From contig JAXMDB010000001.1 of NCBI GenBank assembly GCA_046348995.1, positions 616,532 through 680,531 on the forward strand: DNA of 64,000 nucleotides, written 5' to 3'. This DNA comes from JANNSX01 sp046348995. Lineage in GTDB: Bacteria; Pseudomonadota; Alphaproteobacteria; Rhizobiales; Hyphomicrobiaceae. A program made the translations under genes and the position numbers. Below are positions 45,000 to 52,659 of this stretch, piece by piece (the first letter of the stretch is position 1; each line of letters starts with the position of its first letter). The notes beneath the pieces were generated by a model. That model did not search any database and was not told the origin of the DNA. It worked only from the letters and a program-made list of their open reading frames with translations.

Positions 45000-45467
45000 A
45001 TGCTGCATCGCCGCGCGTTCCTCCTCACCTCCGCGAGCGTTCTTGTCCTCGCTCGCTCGGCCCCCGCCGCCGAGACCTTCGAGGTCACGAAGACCGACGC
45101 CGAGTGGAAAGCGTTGCTCACCCCCGCGCAGTACGCCGTGCTCCGCGAGGAGGATACCGAGCGTCCCGGCACGAGCGAGCTTTTGAACGAGCATCGCGAG
45201 GGCACCTTCGCCTGCGCCGGCTGCGATCTCCCTCTCTACAGCTCAGCGACGAAGTACGACTCCGGCACGGGCTGGCCGAGCTTCACCGATCCGCTCCCCA
45301 ACGCCGTCGGCCTCAAGCAAGACAACACGCTCTTCACGACCCGCACCGAGGTGCACTGCCGCCGCTGCGGCGGGCATCTCGGCCACGTCTTCGACGACGG
45401 TCCGGCCCCCACCGGCAAACGCTATTGCATGAACGGCGTCGCACTCGTGTTCCACCCGAAGGCCTGA
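45000..45467 (+). CDS. msrB: Peptide-methionine (R)-S-oxide reductase, exported
   Basis: A 155-residue MsrB reducing methionine R-sulfoxide in proteins. Zinc-site cysteines are C72/C75 (CAGC) and C120/C123 (CRRC). The catalytic Cys is C143 (RYCMNG), with the conserved GTGWPSF and GGHLGHVFDDG blocks. An N-terminal signal with an RR pair (HRRAFLLTSASVLVLA, cleavage near residue 23) means it acts in the periplasm. A strong GGAGG site precedes the ATG. It is a single gene. Confidence 0.95.
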   Translation: MLHRRAFLLTSASVLVLARSAPAAETFEVTKTDAEWKALLTPAQYAVLREEDTERPGTSELLNEHREGTFACAGCDLPLYSSATKYDSGTGWPSFTDPLPNAVGLKQDNTLFTTRTEVHCRRCGGHLGHVFDDGPAPTGKRYCMNGVALVFHPKA

Positions 45468-45539
45468 TGCCGCTCTCGTGACGGTCGCGCGTTTCGGTGC
45501 CATAGTTCGCACACGATCCAACGCGCACGGGAGCTGCCC

Positions 45540-45830
45540 ATGTCGTTCCTCAAGAAGCTGTTCGGCGGTGGTGATGCGGGATCGAGCAGCACGGATGCGG
45601 CGGCCGCCAAGACCGCCGAGTACAAGGGCTTCATGATCGAGGCCCGGCCCTACAAGGAGGGCGGACAGTACCAGCTTGCCGGCGTCATCACGAAGGAGAT
45701 CGATGGCGTCCGCAAGGAGCACAAATACGTGCGCGCCGATCGCTTCTCGGGCATCGACGAGGCGGCCGACATTGCCTTGATGAAGGGCCGCCAGATCATC
45801 GACGAGCGCGGCGACGGCGTGTTCGGCTGA
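45540..45830 (+). CDS. HlyU family protein
   Basis: A 96-residue HlyU-family protein (pfam10115 type). The N-terminal MSFLKKLFGGG is followed by the domain YKGFMIEARPYKEGGQYQLAGVI, KEHKYVRADRFSGIDEAADIALMKGRQIIDE. The family name comes from Vibrio HlyU, but this short alphaproteobacterial type has no helix-turn-helix, so a transcription role is doubtful. A GGAG site 7 nt before the ATG supports the start. It converges with the Gre-factor gene. Confidence 0.85.
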   Translation: MSFLKKLFGGGDAGSSSTDAAAAKTAEYKGFMIEARPYKEGGQYQLAGVITKEIDGVRKEHKYVRADRFSGIDEAADIALMKGRQIIDERGDGVFG

Positions 45831-45839
45831 GGCACCGGC

Positions 45840-46319
45840 TCAAACGCTGATCGCCACGATCTCGACTTCCCCCTTGCCGACGCTGACGACGTCACCCACA
45901 GCTTTGCCCATCAGCGCACGTGCCAGCGGTGACACGAAGGAGAGCGTCCCCTTCGTCGGGTCGGCCTCGTCCTCGCCGACGATCCGATAGGTGACGCGGC
46001 GCGCGTCGTCACGCTCGATCGTAACCTTCGAGCCGAAGGCTACCGTTTCGTGCTGCTCAGGCGCGGGCTTGACCTCGGCGCTGGAGCGGCGGGCGAGCCA
46101 ATACCGCAGATCACGCCCGATGCTGGCCACAGCCTGCTTGTCGTCGGACGCCTGTGCTTTGGTCTGTGCCGCTTGCAACCGCTCGATCTCCGCTTCGATG
46201 AGAGCCTGTCCCTCGGCGGTGACCCAGTTGGGATGCGACGAGATCTGCCGGTCGGGAAGGGCCTCCAGCGTCTCGTCGCCGTCGCTCTCTCGGACGAAAG
46301 CCCTGCTCACGCTGACCAT
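45840..46319 (-). CDS. GreA/GreB family transcription elongation factor
   Basis: A 159-residue Gre-type factor. Residues about 30-75 form the coiled coil (WVTAEGQALIEAEIERLQAAQTKAQ) and the C-terminal FKBP-like domain contains FGSKVTIERDD, YRIVGEDEADPTKGTLSFVSPLARALMGKAVGDVV. It would rescue backtracked RNA polymerase. It looks like the GreB-like, atypical branch of alphaproteobacteria rather than the main GreA. ATG 46319 gives the expected start. Confidence 0.88.
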   Translation of the reverse strand: MVSVSRAFVRESDGDETLEALPDRQISSHPNWVTAEGQALIEAEIERLQAAQTKAQASDDKQAVASIGRDLRYWLARRSSAEVKPAPEQHETVAFGSKVTIERDDARRVTYRIVGEDEADPTKGTLSFVSPLARALMGKAVGDVVSVGKGEVEIVAISV

Positions 46320-46450
46320 CTTTCATCTGACTTAGGCTGAGCAGCATAGCATCCGGGGCAAGCCCAGTCGCCTGCCCCTCGCACTGCCGCAATGGCTGGA
46401 GCCAAGCTAACGCGCAGAGCCGCCGCTCCGTTCGATTTACGGAGCCGAGG

Positions 46451-47488
46451 TTAGCCCCGGCCGCCGAACCGCTCTTTCCATGTCGGCACCGGGGAGGGGC
46501 CGAACGGGTAGGGCTGAGCTTCGTAGACGCCGCGTGCGATGGCCCGGGCGACGACATCGGCGGCCACGGCACCGATCTCGATCTGATCGTTGACGGGGTC
46601 TTTGAGGGCGACGCGGCCGGTCGAGGCGGCAAACAGGGTGTCGCCGTCGAAGAGGGCGTGGGTGATACGAAGTGCCCGGGCAAAGCCGTCGTTGGCGGCG
46701 ATCGCGAGGCGCTTGGCCATGGGCTTCGTCAGGATCGCATCGGTCGCGACGATGGCGATCGTGGTGGCGAAGGTCGGGCCGCCCTTCCAGGCGAGCTTCG
46801 TCATATTGGGCGTGGTCGCCTTGGGGAACCCGAGCCCGCCGAATTCCTGACCCACCTCGAAACCGGCCGCCCAGAAATGCGGTCCATCGCCCATGGTCGC
46901 GGCGCCGATTGCATTGACCACCACGAGGGCACCGACCGTGTAGCCCGATGGCGTGACGGCGCTTGCCGATCCCAGTCCACCCTTGAGATTGACCGTCGTC
47001 GCGCCGAACCCGCCGCCGGCCGTGCCGAGGACGAACGGCGCTTTCGTGGCCGATTCCGCCGCCTTGAACCCGAGCTCGCGGTACGGCGAGTAGCGGCCCC
47101 AATTCTTGTCGCCGCCATTGATCATGTCGAAGCAAATGGCGCCGGCGACGATGGGGATGCGCGTGTCCCCTATGGCAAAGCCCCGGCCCTGTTGCCGCAG
47201 CCAGGCCTGCACGCCCATGGTCGCCTCGAGGCCGAACCCAGAGCCGCCCGAGAGCACGAGCGCATCGACCGCTTCGACCACCATGTCGGGCTCGAAGCTG
47301 TTGGTGGCGACGCCCGCCGGGGCTCCGCCGAGGATGCAGCAGGCCGCGATCGCCGGCTGCTCGAAGACGACCGCGCTGACGCCCGAGCGCAAGTCCCCGT
47401 CATCGGCATTGCCGACGAGGACGCCCGCGACATCGGTGATGAGATTGGCATGTGCCGGCAGCGCCGTTTTCCGTGCCCGCTTGCCCAT
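46451..47488 (-). CDS. P1 (S58) family N-terminal-nucleophile peptidase, DmpA/NylC-like
   Basis: A 345-residue Ntn-hydrolase precursor. Features: NLITDVAGVLVGN at the start, VDALVLSGGSGFGLEA, and the conserved GYTVGALVVVNAIG. The likely self-cleavage site is in FATTIAIVATDA: DmpA has Gly-Ser there and the nylon hydrolase NylC Asn-Thr, so T242 or T243 is the candidate nucleophile and the new N-terminus of the beta chain. It would act as an aminopeptidase or amide hydrolase. ATG 47488 was chosen as the family start (MGKRARK); an ATG 11 codons earlier is possible. Confidence 0.9.
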   Translation of the reverse strand: MGKRARKTALPAHANLITDVAGVLVGNADDGDLRSGVSAVVFEQPAIAACCILGGAPAGVATNSFEPDMVVEAVDALVLSGGSGFGLEATMGVQAWLRQQGRGFAIGDTRIPIVAGAICFDMINGGDKNWGRYSPYRELGFKAAESATKAPFVLGTAGGGFGATTVNLKGGLGSASAVTPSGYTVGALVVVNAIGAATMGDGPHFWAAGFEVGQEFGGLGFPKATTPNMTKLAWKGGPTFATTIAIVATDAILTKPMAKRLAIAANDGFARALRITHALFDGDTLFAASTGRVALKDPVNDQIEIGAVAADVVARAIARGVYEAQPYPFGPSPVPTWKERFGGRG

Positions 47489-47593
47489 GTCCACGCCTCG
47501 CGTTTCCTGTCCTACGCCCAAGCTTTCCTCAAATTGCCAGATTCTTCAATGAGAAGCGGAGCTGGCTGAGATGCAAGCGCCGGGGAGAGATCG

Positions 47594-48718
47594 ATGCAGC
47601 TCAAAGAGATTCACGTCGAGGGCTACCGCTCGCTCCGCTCGATCAAACTGGTGGTCGATCCGTTGACCGTGCTCGTCGGTGAGAACGGCGCCGGCAAGAG
47701 CAACCTGTACCGAGCGCTTTCGTTGCTGCAGAAAGCCGCCGAAGGCACGATCACCGAGGCGATCGCGGAGGAGGGCGGGCTCGAATCCGTGCTTTGGGCC
47801 GGCAGCCGGGACCGCGTGACCCAACGGATGGTGCTGACCGCCGTCTTCAACGAGCTCACCTACCGGCTCGAGATCGGTCCGCCCGGCGTCGGCGAGCCCG
47901 CGCTCGATCACGAGCCGATGATCCGGGCCGAGCGGCTGACGCTCGCCTATCGCGATATTTCCGTCGTGCTCCTCGAGCGTAAAGGCCCGAAGCTGTGGCT
48001 GCGCGACGATCGCGGCACCTCGCAGCGCTTCGAGGGCGAGCTGCTGGCCTCCGAACCCGCGCTGGCGGCCATCCGCGATGCGGCGCGCTATCCGGAGCTG
48101 CATCTCATCCGCCGGGCGTTGTCGAGCTGGCGGCTCTATCATGCCTTCGACACGGGCCCGGGCTCGCCGCTTCGGCGGCCGGGGCCGGCGCTGTCGCGTG
48201 CGTCGCTCGCCGCCGACGGCCACGATCTCGCGAGCGTGCTTGCGACCGTTGTGCAGATGAAGCAGCAACCCGAGCCGATCCGGCGCGCCGTCGCGGAAGC
48301 CTTCAAGGGCAGCGAGCTCATCATCGATGCGACGCAGGGCCTGTGCCGGCTGTCGATGCGGACCCCCGAGATCGAGCGCCCCTTCGGCACGGCCGAGCTG
48401 TCTGACGGTACGTTGCGCTATCTGTGCATGGTGGGCGCGCTCATGGCGCTCAGACCGCCGCCGTTCATGGCCTTCAACGAGCCCGAGGCCAGTCTGCATC
48501 CAGAGCTCATGGCGCCGCTCGCCAATCTCATGGCGGCGGCGGCCCAGACCTCCCAGATCTGGGTCGTGACGCATTCCGAGCAGTTCGCGACGTTGCTCGC
48601 GCATGCTGGAGGCATGGCGCCCCGCCGCGTCGCCAAGATCGACGGGGCGACCGAGATCGACGTGTCGTCGCTGCGCGAGGTTCCACCGGCGCCGCTGCAT
48701 CCGGCGATGGTCGCCTGA
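47594..48718 (+). CDS. AAA family ATPase (RecF/OLD-like)
   Basis: A 374-residue ABC/SMC-type ATPase. Walker A is LVGENGAGKSNLYRAL (about residue 32). A signature-like ELSDGTLRYLCMVGALM, Walker B FMAFNEPEASLHPELM and the switch WVVTHSEQFA follow in order. No nuclease (TOPRIM) or coiled-coil domain is attached and no partner gene lies beside it. Such stand-alone ATPases often act on DNA or in defence, but nothing here shows it. A GGGAGA site precedes the ATG. It converges with the CDGSH gene. Confidence 0.85.
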   Translation: MQLKEIHVEGYRSLRSIKLVVDPLTVLVGENGAGKSNLYRALSLLQKAAEGTITEAIAEEGGLESVLWAGSRDRVTQRMVLTAVFNELTYRLEIGPPGVGEPALDHEPMIRAERLTLAYRDISVVLLERKGPKLWLRDDRGTSQRFEGELLASEPALAAIRDAARYPELHLIRRALSSWRLYHAFDTGPGSPLRRPGPALSRASLAADGHDLASVLATVVQMKQQPEPIRRAVAEAFKGSELIIDATQGLCRLSMRTPEIERPFGTAELSDGTLRYLCMVGALMALRPPPFMAFNEPEASLHPELMAPLANLMAAAAQTSQIWVVTHSEQFATLLAHAGGMAPRRVAKIDGATEIDVSSLREVPPAPLHPAMVA

Positions 48719-48729
48719 GGCGATCGCGC

Positions 48730-48972
48730 TCAGGCCAAGTTGTGGGAGCCGTCGCAGAAGGGTTGATCGTCGCTCATCTTGCAACCGCACAGGCTCGCCG
48801 GACCCGTCGACGAGGCGGTGAAGGCCAGTGGCTCGAGGCCCGTCCCCTTGTGGGAGCCGTCACAGAAGGGCTGCTTGGCCGACCGGCCGCAGCGGCACCA
48901 GAAATAGCGTTTTCCCTCCTCGAGATTGACGACGTAGGGATTTTTTTGAGCGATGACGGGCTCTTCGGCCAT
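48730..48972 (-). CDS. CDGSH iron-sulfur domain protein, two domains
   Basis: An 80-residue protein with two CDGSH [2Fe-2S] modules. The first is FWCRCGRSAKQPFCDGSH, the second LCGCKMSDDQPFCDGSH; each has the 3-Cys/1-His ligand set C-x-C...C-D-G-S-H. It likely serves in redox or Fe-S transfer in the cytosol. ATG 48972 has an AAGGA site 9 nt upstream; the longer frame to 49062 is not supported. Confidence 0.93.
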   Translation of the reverse strand: MAEEPVIAQKNPYVVNLEEGKRYFWCRCGRSAKQPFCDGSHKGTGLEPLAFTASSTGPASLCGCKMSDDQPFCDGSHNLA

Positions 48973-49234
48973 AGGTGCAATCCTTCCCTCGGTGGCGCAC
49001 GCCGCCTTGGCGTTGCTGCCTAACCTACCTATATGCCTAGCGAATTCGCCGTCGGCGGACAACCGGCAGCGGTGACGCGGGCGGCTCGGTCGCGGCGGGA
49101 ATAAAATCCCGTTGATTTCCTGAGACCTGGCGCGTCAATCGTCCTACGTTTCTTTCATTTGTCATTGGTAGTTGAAGGTCGAGGCATTAGGTCAGTCGGG
49201 GCCACGTGACCCCGTTTCACCCGAAGGAGCTGGC

Positions 49235-51712
49235 ATGAGCGGCTGGTGGATTGCGGCGGCAGCCGTGGTGCTGCTCTTCGGCCTGGCGATCTGGCGGGCC
49301 CCCCTGGTTGCCTGGGCTGTGGCTGGGTTGACCGTTGCCCTCGCAGGATTGCTTGCAGGCGCATCACTCTTCGGCTGGGTGCTGCTCCCGCTCGTCGTCG
49401 GCGCGGTGTGCGGGCTGCTCGCCATGAAGAACATCCGCGACGCCGTGCTCGTGAACCCGGCTTTCGGTGCGCTCAAAGGCGTGTTGCCGACGGTATCCGA
49501 CACCGAGCAACAGGCATTGGATGCTGGCACCGTCGGCTGGGATGCCGAGCTGTTCTCGGGCACGCCCGACTGGATCAAGTTGCGCGCCGTCCCCCCGATC
49601 ATCCTGACGCCCGAGGAGCGCGCCTTCCTCGACGGACCGACGGAAGAGCTTTGCCGGATGGTCGACGACTGGCAGATCCGGCACAACGACAAGGAGATCC
49701 CCGAGCCCATTTGGCGCTTTGTCGGCGAGAAGGGATTCCTCGGGATGCTGATCTCGAAGGCGCACGGCGGCCTGGGTTTTTCCGCGCAGGCGCAGTCGCT
49801 CATTCTCGGCAAGATCTCCTCGCGCAGCCCGGATGTGGCGACCATCGTCATGGTGCCGAACTCGCTCGGGCCCGGCGAGCTCATCGAGAAGTACGGCACG
49901 CTCGATCAGAAGGAGCACTATCTGCCGCGGCTCGCCAAGGGCCAGGAGATTCCGTGCTTCGGCCTCACCGGTCCGACCTCGGGCTCGGATGCCGCCAACA
50001 TGCGCGACATCGGGACCGTCGTGCGGGGGCATCACGAGGGCAAGGAGACGGTCGGTGTCCGCCTCTCCTGGGAGAAGCGCTACATCACGCTCGGGCCCAA
50101 GGCGACACTGTTGGGGCTCGCGTTCCGCTTGTTCGATCCCGATGAGTTGCTCGGCAAGGGTAAGGACATCGGCATCACGCTGGCGCTCGTGCCGACGACG
50201 CATCCGGGCGTCAACATCGGCCGGCGGCATCTGCCGTCGGGCTCGGCTTTTCCGAACGGTCCCAACTGGGGTGAGGACGTGTTCATCCCGGCCGAGTGGA
50301 TCATCGGCGGCTCGCAAATGGCGGGGCAGGGCTGGCGCATGCTGATGGAGTGTCTGTCGGCCGGGCGCTCGATCTCGCTGCCGTCGTCATCGGCGGCCGG
50401 CGCCAAGACCATGCTGCGCGTGACATCGGCCTACGCCCGCATCCGCCGACAGTTCGGCATTCCGGTCTCCCGCATGGAAGGCATCGAGGAGCCGATGGCG
50501 CGGTTGGTCGAGCACGCCTATGTCACGGAGGCCGCTCGCGCCGCGACCTCCGCGATGGTCGCGCGGGGCGAGAAGCCGTCGGTGATCTCCGCACTGCTCA
50601 AGTATCAGTCGACCGAGAAGATGCGCGATTGCGTGAATGCTGCCATGGACATCCACGGCGGCCGCGGCATCTGCGATGGGCCGGCGAACTATCTGCAGTC
50701 GGCCTATCAGATGGTGCCGGTGGCGATCACGGTCGAAGGCGCCAACATTCTCTCGCGCTCGCTCATTACGTTCGCGCAAGGCGCGTTGCGCAGCCACCCG
50801 TATCTCTATTCAGAGATTCAGGCGATGCAGAACCCGGATCGCGAAGCCGGCCGTGCCGCATTCGAGAAGGCGTTCCTCGGGCATCTGAGCTTCTCTATCT
50901 CCAACATCTTCGGTGCGCTGTTTCACAATCTGACCTGGGGCTGGTTTGCCTCGGCGCCATCGGGTGCTGGTGCGATCGCGCGCTGGTACAGGCAGCTCGC
51001 CGCACAATCCCGCAACTTCGCGCTGATGGCCGACGTGACGGTCGCAACGCTCGGCGGCGGTCTCAAGACCCGCCAGAAGATCACCGGCCGGATGGCGGAT
51101 GCCCTGTCCGAGCTCTACCTGCTCTCCTGCGTCCTGAAACGGTTCGAGGACGACGGCCGGCCCGCTGCCGATCTCACGGTTGTCCGTCTGGCGGCCGAGA
51201 ATGCGCTCTACCGTTGCGAGCAGGCGCTGCGCGGCACGATCGACAACTTTCCCATTCTGCCGGTGCGCTGGCTGATGCGTGCGCTCGTCTTCCCGTGGGG
51301 TGGTCATTACCGCCCGGCCTCTGATCGCACGACACGCGCCGCGGTGGCGCTCGTGCTGGAGCCCGGCGAGACTCGCGATCGCCTGACGCGCGAGATTTTC
51401 GTCTCGAAGGATCCGAGCGATCCGACCGGCATTCTCGAGCATACGATGGCGAAGGTCATCGAAGCCGAAGAGCCGCAGAGGAAGCTCGAGCGCGCCGTGC
51501 GCAAGGGCGAGATCCGCCGCTATCATGGCATCGACTGGATCGGCGAGGCCTTGCAGAAGGGCGTCGTCACCGGCACCGAGGCGACACTGCTGCGCGAGGT
51601 CGAGGATCTGACCACCCGCGTCATCGCCGTCGACCACTTCGATCCCGAGGAGGTCAAGCCGCATTACCGCACGATGTCGAATACGACGCGCGGGATGGCG
51701 GCGGGACAGTAG
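49235..51712 (+). CDS. fadE: Acyl-CoA dehydrogenase, FadE type
   Basis: An 825-residue large acyl-CoA dehydrogenase catalysing the first beta-oxidation step. N-terminal residues 1-75 hold hydrophobic helices (WWIAAAAVVLLFGLAIW and later) typical of membrane-associated FadE. The dehydrogenase core shows GKISSRSPDVATIVMVPNSLG, GLTGPTSGSDAANM, INGxK-type ALVPTTHPGV, and FGIPVSRMEGIEEPMARL, with MDIHGGRGICDGP near residue 475. The DUF1974 C-terminal domain covers the last 270 residues. E. coli FadE has 814 residues, so length agrees. GAAGGAG before ATG 49235 fixes the start. Confidence 0.95.
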   Translation: MSGWWIAAAAVVLLFGLAIWRAPLVAWAVAGLTVALAGLLAGASLFGWVLLPLVVGAVCGLLAMKNIRDAVLVNPAFGALKGVLPTVSDTEQQALDAGTVGWDAELFSGTPDWIKLRAVPPIILTPEERAFLDGPTEELCRMVDDWQIRHNDKEIPEPIWRFVGEKGFLGMLISKAHGGLGFSAQAQSLILGKISSRSPDVATIVMVPNSLGPGELIEKYGTLDQKEHYLPRLAKGQEIPCFGLTGPTSGSDAANMRDIGTVVRGHHEGKETVGVRLSWEKRYITLGPKATLLGLAFRLFDPDELLGKGKDIGITLALVPTTHPGVNIGRRHLPSGSAFPNGPNWGEDVFIPAEWIIGGSQMAGQGWRMLMECLSAGRSISLPSSSAAGAKTMLRVTSAYARIRRQFGIPVSRMEGIEEPMARLVEHAYVTEAARAATSAMVARGEKPSVISALLKYQSTEKMRDCVNAAMDIHGGRGICDGPANYLQSAYQMVPVAITVEGANILSRSLITFAQGALRSHPYLYSEIQAMQNPDREAGRAAFEKAFLGHLSFSISNIFGALFHNLTWGWFASAPSGAGAIARWYRQLAAQSRNFALMADVTVATLGGGLKTRQKITGRMADALSELYLLSCVLKRFEDDGRPAADLTVVRLAAENALYRCEQALRGTIDNFPILPVRWLMRALVFPWGGHYRPASDRTTRAAVALVLEPGETRDRLTREIFVSKDPSDPTGILEHTMAKVIEAEEPQRKLERAVRKGEIRRYHGIDWIGEALQKGVVTGTEATLLREVEDLTTRVIAVDHFDPEEVKPHYRTMSNTTRGMAAGQ

Positions 51713-51716
51713 CGAT

Positions 51717-52352
51717 ATGTCACTAAGGTCTGCAGTCTTGGCGGTGGTGTTGTCGGCAACCATATTGCCATGGTCGCCAATTACGATGGTTCAGGCCGAC
51801 GAGATTACTCCGCAGACGACGAGCACTTTCTCAACGGCCGGCAATCCAAAGACGTTGGGTATCGTTCTGACATTGGAGTACCCAAGGGATTGGAGTCCCT
51901 TTGACAATGACAAACAGAACTTGATCCAGAGCTGGAACGTCCGAGAAGGCAAAGGGTGGCACTTTGCCCAACTCTTGGTCATGCCGGTTCTAAATCAGGA
52001 GCTGACCAAAGCCACTCTGGCCGAGGCTGTTGCCGAGAGTGTCAGCGGCGAACCCTGGACTCTTCCTCCCGGAGCAGAGTTTCTATCGGGTGAGAACATC
52101 GCTGTTGGTGGACAACCCGGAGCATTGGTTGAGTTCAAAATGGTCGGTCCGAAAGCAGGGATGCGATATCCACTTTATGGAATCGCAACCAGCACATACT
52201 GGAAAGACTCGTTGGTACAGCTGGTGTTGACGGTCGGCCTAGAAACCCAGGACGAATCATTTGCCGAGCAGATGTTGGATGGATATCGCCCTGGCTATCT
52301 GGATGTTGTTAGAAGTCTAAAGTTTGAAGGCCAATGGGAACCGGCCGAATGA
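51717..52352 (+). CDS. Exported hypothetical protein, low-GC insert in the fad block
   Basis: A 211-residue protein with a signal peptide (cleavage after VQA, about residue 27). The mature part resembles small exported proteins that test fitness of proteins in stress (PsbP-like strand order: LGIVLTLEYPRDWSPF, GQPGALVEFKMVGPK, VQLVLTVGLETQDESF), but I cannot name the family. It starts 4 nt after the fadE stop, so it may be translated by reinitiation. Its bases and codons are much less GC-rich than fadE and fadJ on either side, and a repeat element lies behind it; both suggest insertion by transfer. Confidence 0.68.
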   Translation: MSLRSAVLAVVLSATILPWSPITMVQADEITPQTTSTFSTAGNPKTLGIVLTLEYPRDWSPFDNDKQNLIQSWNVREGKGWHFAQLLVMPVLNQELTKATLAEAVAESVSGEPWTLPPGAEFLSGENIAVGGQPGALVEFKMVGPKAGMRYPLYGIATSTYWKDSLVQLVLTVGLETQDESFAEQMLDGYRPGYLDVVRSLKFEGQWEPAE

Positions 52353-52464
52353 TGGATTGGCAAATGACGCCCACTCCGGCTCGCCCCGAGTTCAATGGCT
52401 GGCTTGTCGACGTTGAATTCGACTGCCTCGGTTGTGCGATGCTGGATCGTGTATACGGCCACCG

Positions 52465-52618
52465 CTTCCCCCCTTCGAGGGGGAAGGCCAAGCGCCTTGG
52501 GCTTAGACGCGCAGCGGCTAAGTCCTTAGGCGCTTGGGATGAGGGGGATCGTCACAACCTCAGATTCATCTGCTTACGACCCCCCACCCCGGCCCTCCCC
52601 CTCAAGGGGGGAGGGGGA
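52465..52618. repeat. Composite palindromic repeat (three hairpins) upstream of the fadJ-type gene
   Basis: Three inverted repeats in a row: CTTCCCCC/GGGGGAAG (52465-52472 with 52479-52486), CCAAGCGCCT/AGGCGCTTGG (52488-52497 with 52528-52537, containing CTTAG/CTAAG) and CCCTCCCCC/GGGGGGAGGG around 52593-52614. Related gaggggga-tc units recur. The last hairpin belongs to a C/G-rich repeat common in Hyphomicrobiales intergenic DNA. The 307 nt between 52353 and 52659 contain no gene. Confidence 0.68.
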
Positions 52619-52659
52619 TCGCTCGCGGTTCGACGACGTGCGCATTCGAGAGGACCGTA

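Noticed and set aside
47546..48790. Minus-strand frame of 414 codons
   Set aside because: Antisense to the AAA ATPase gene, which has all Walker motifs in the plus frame.
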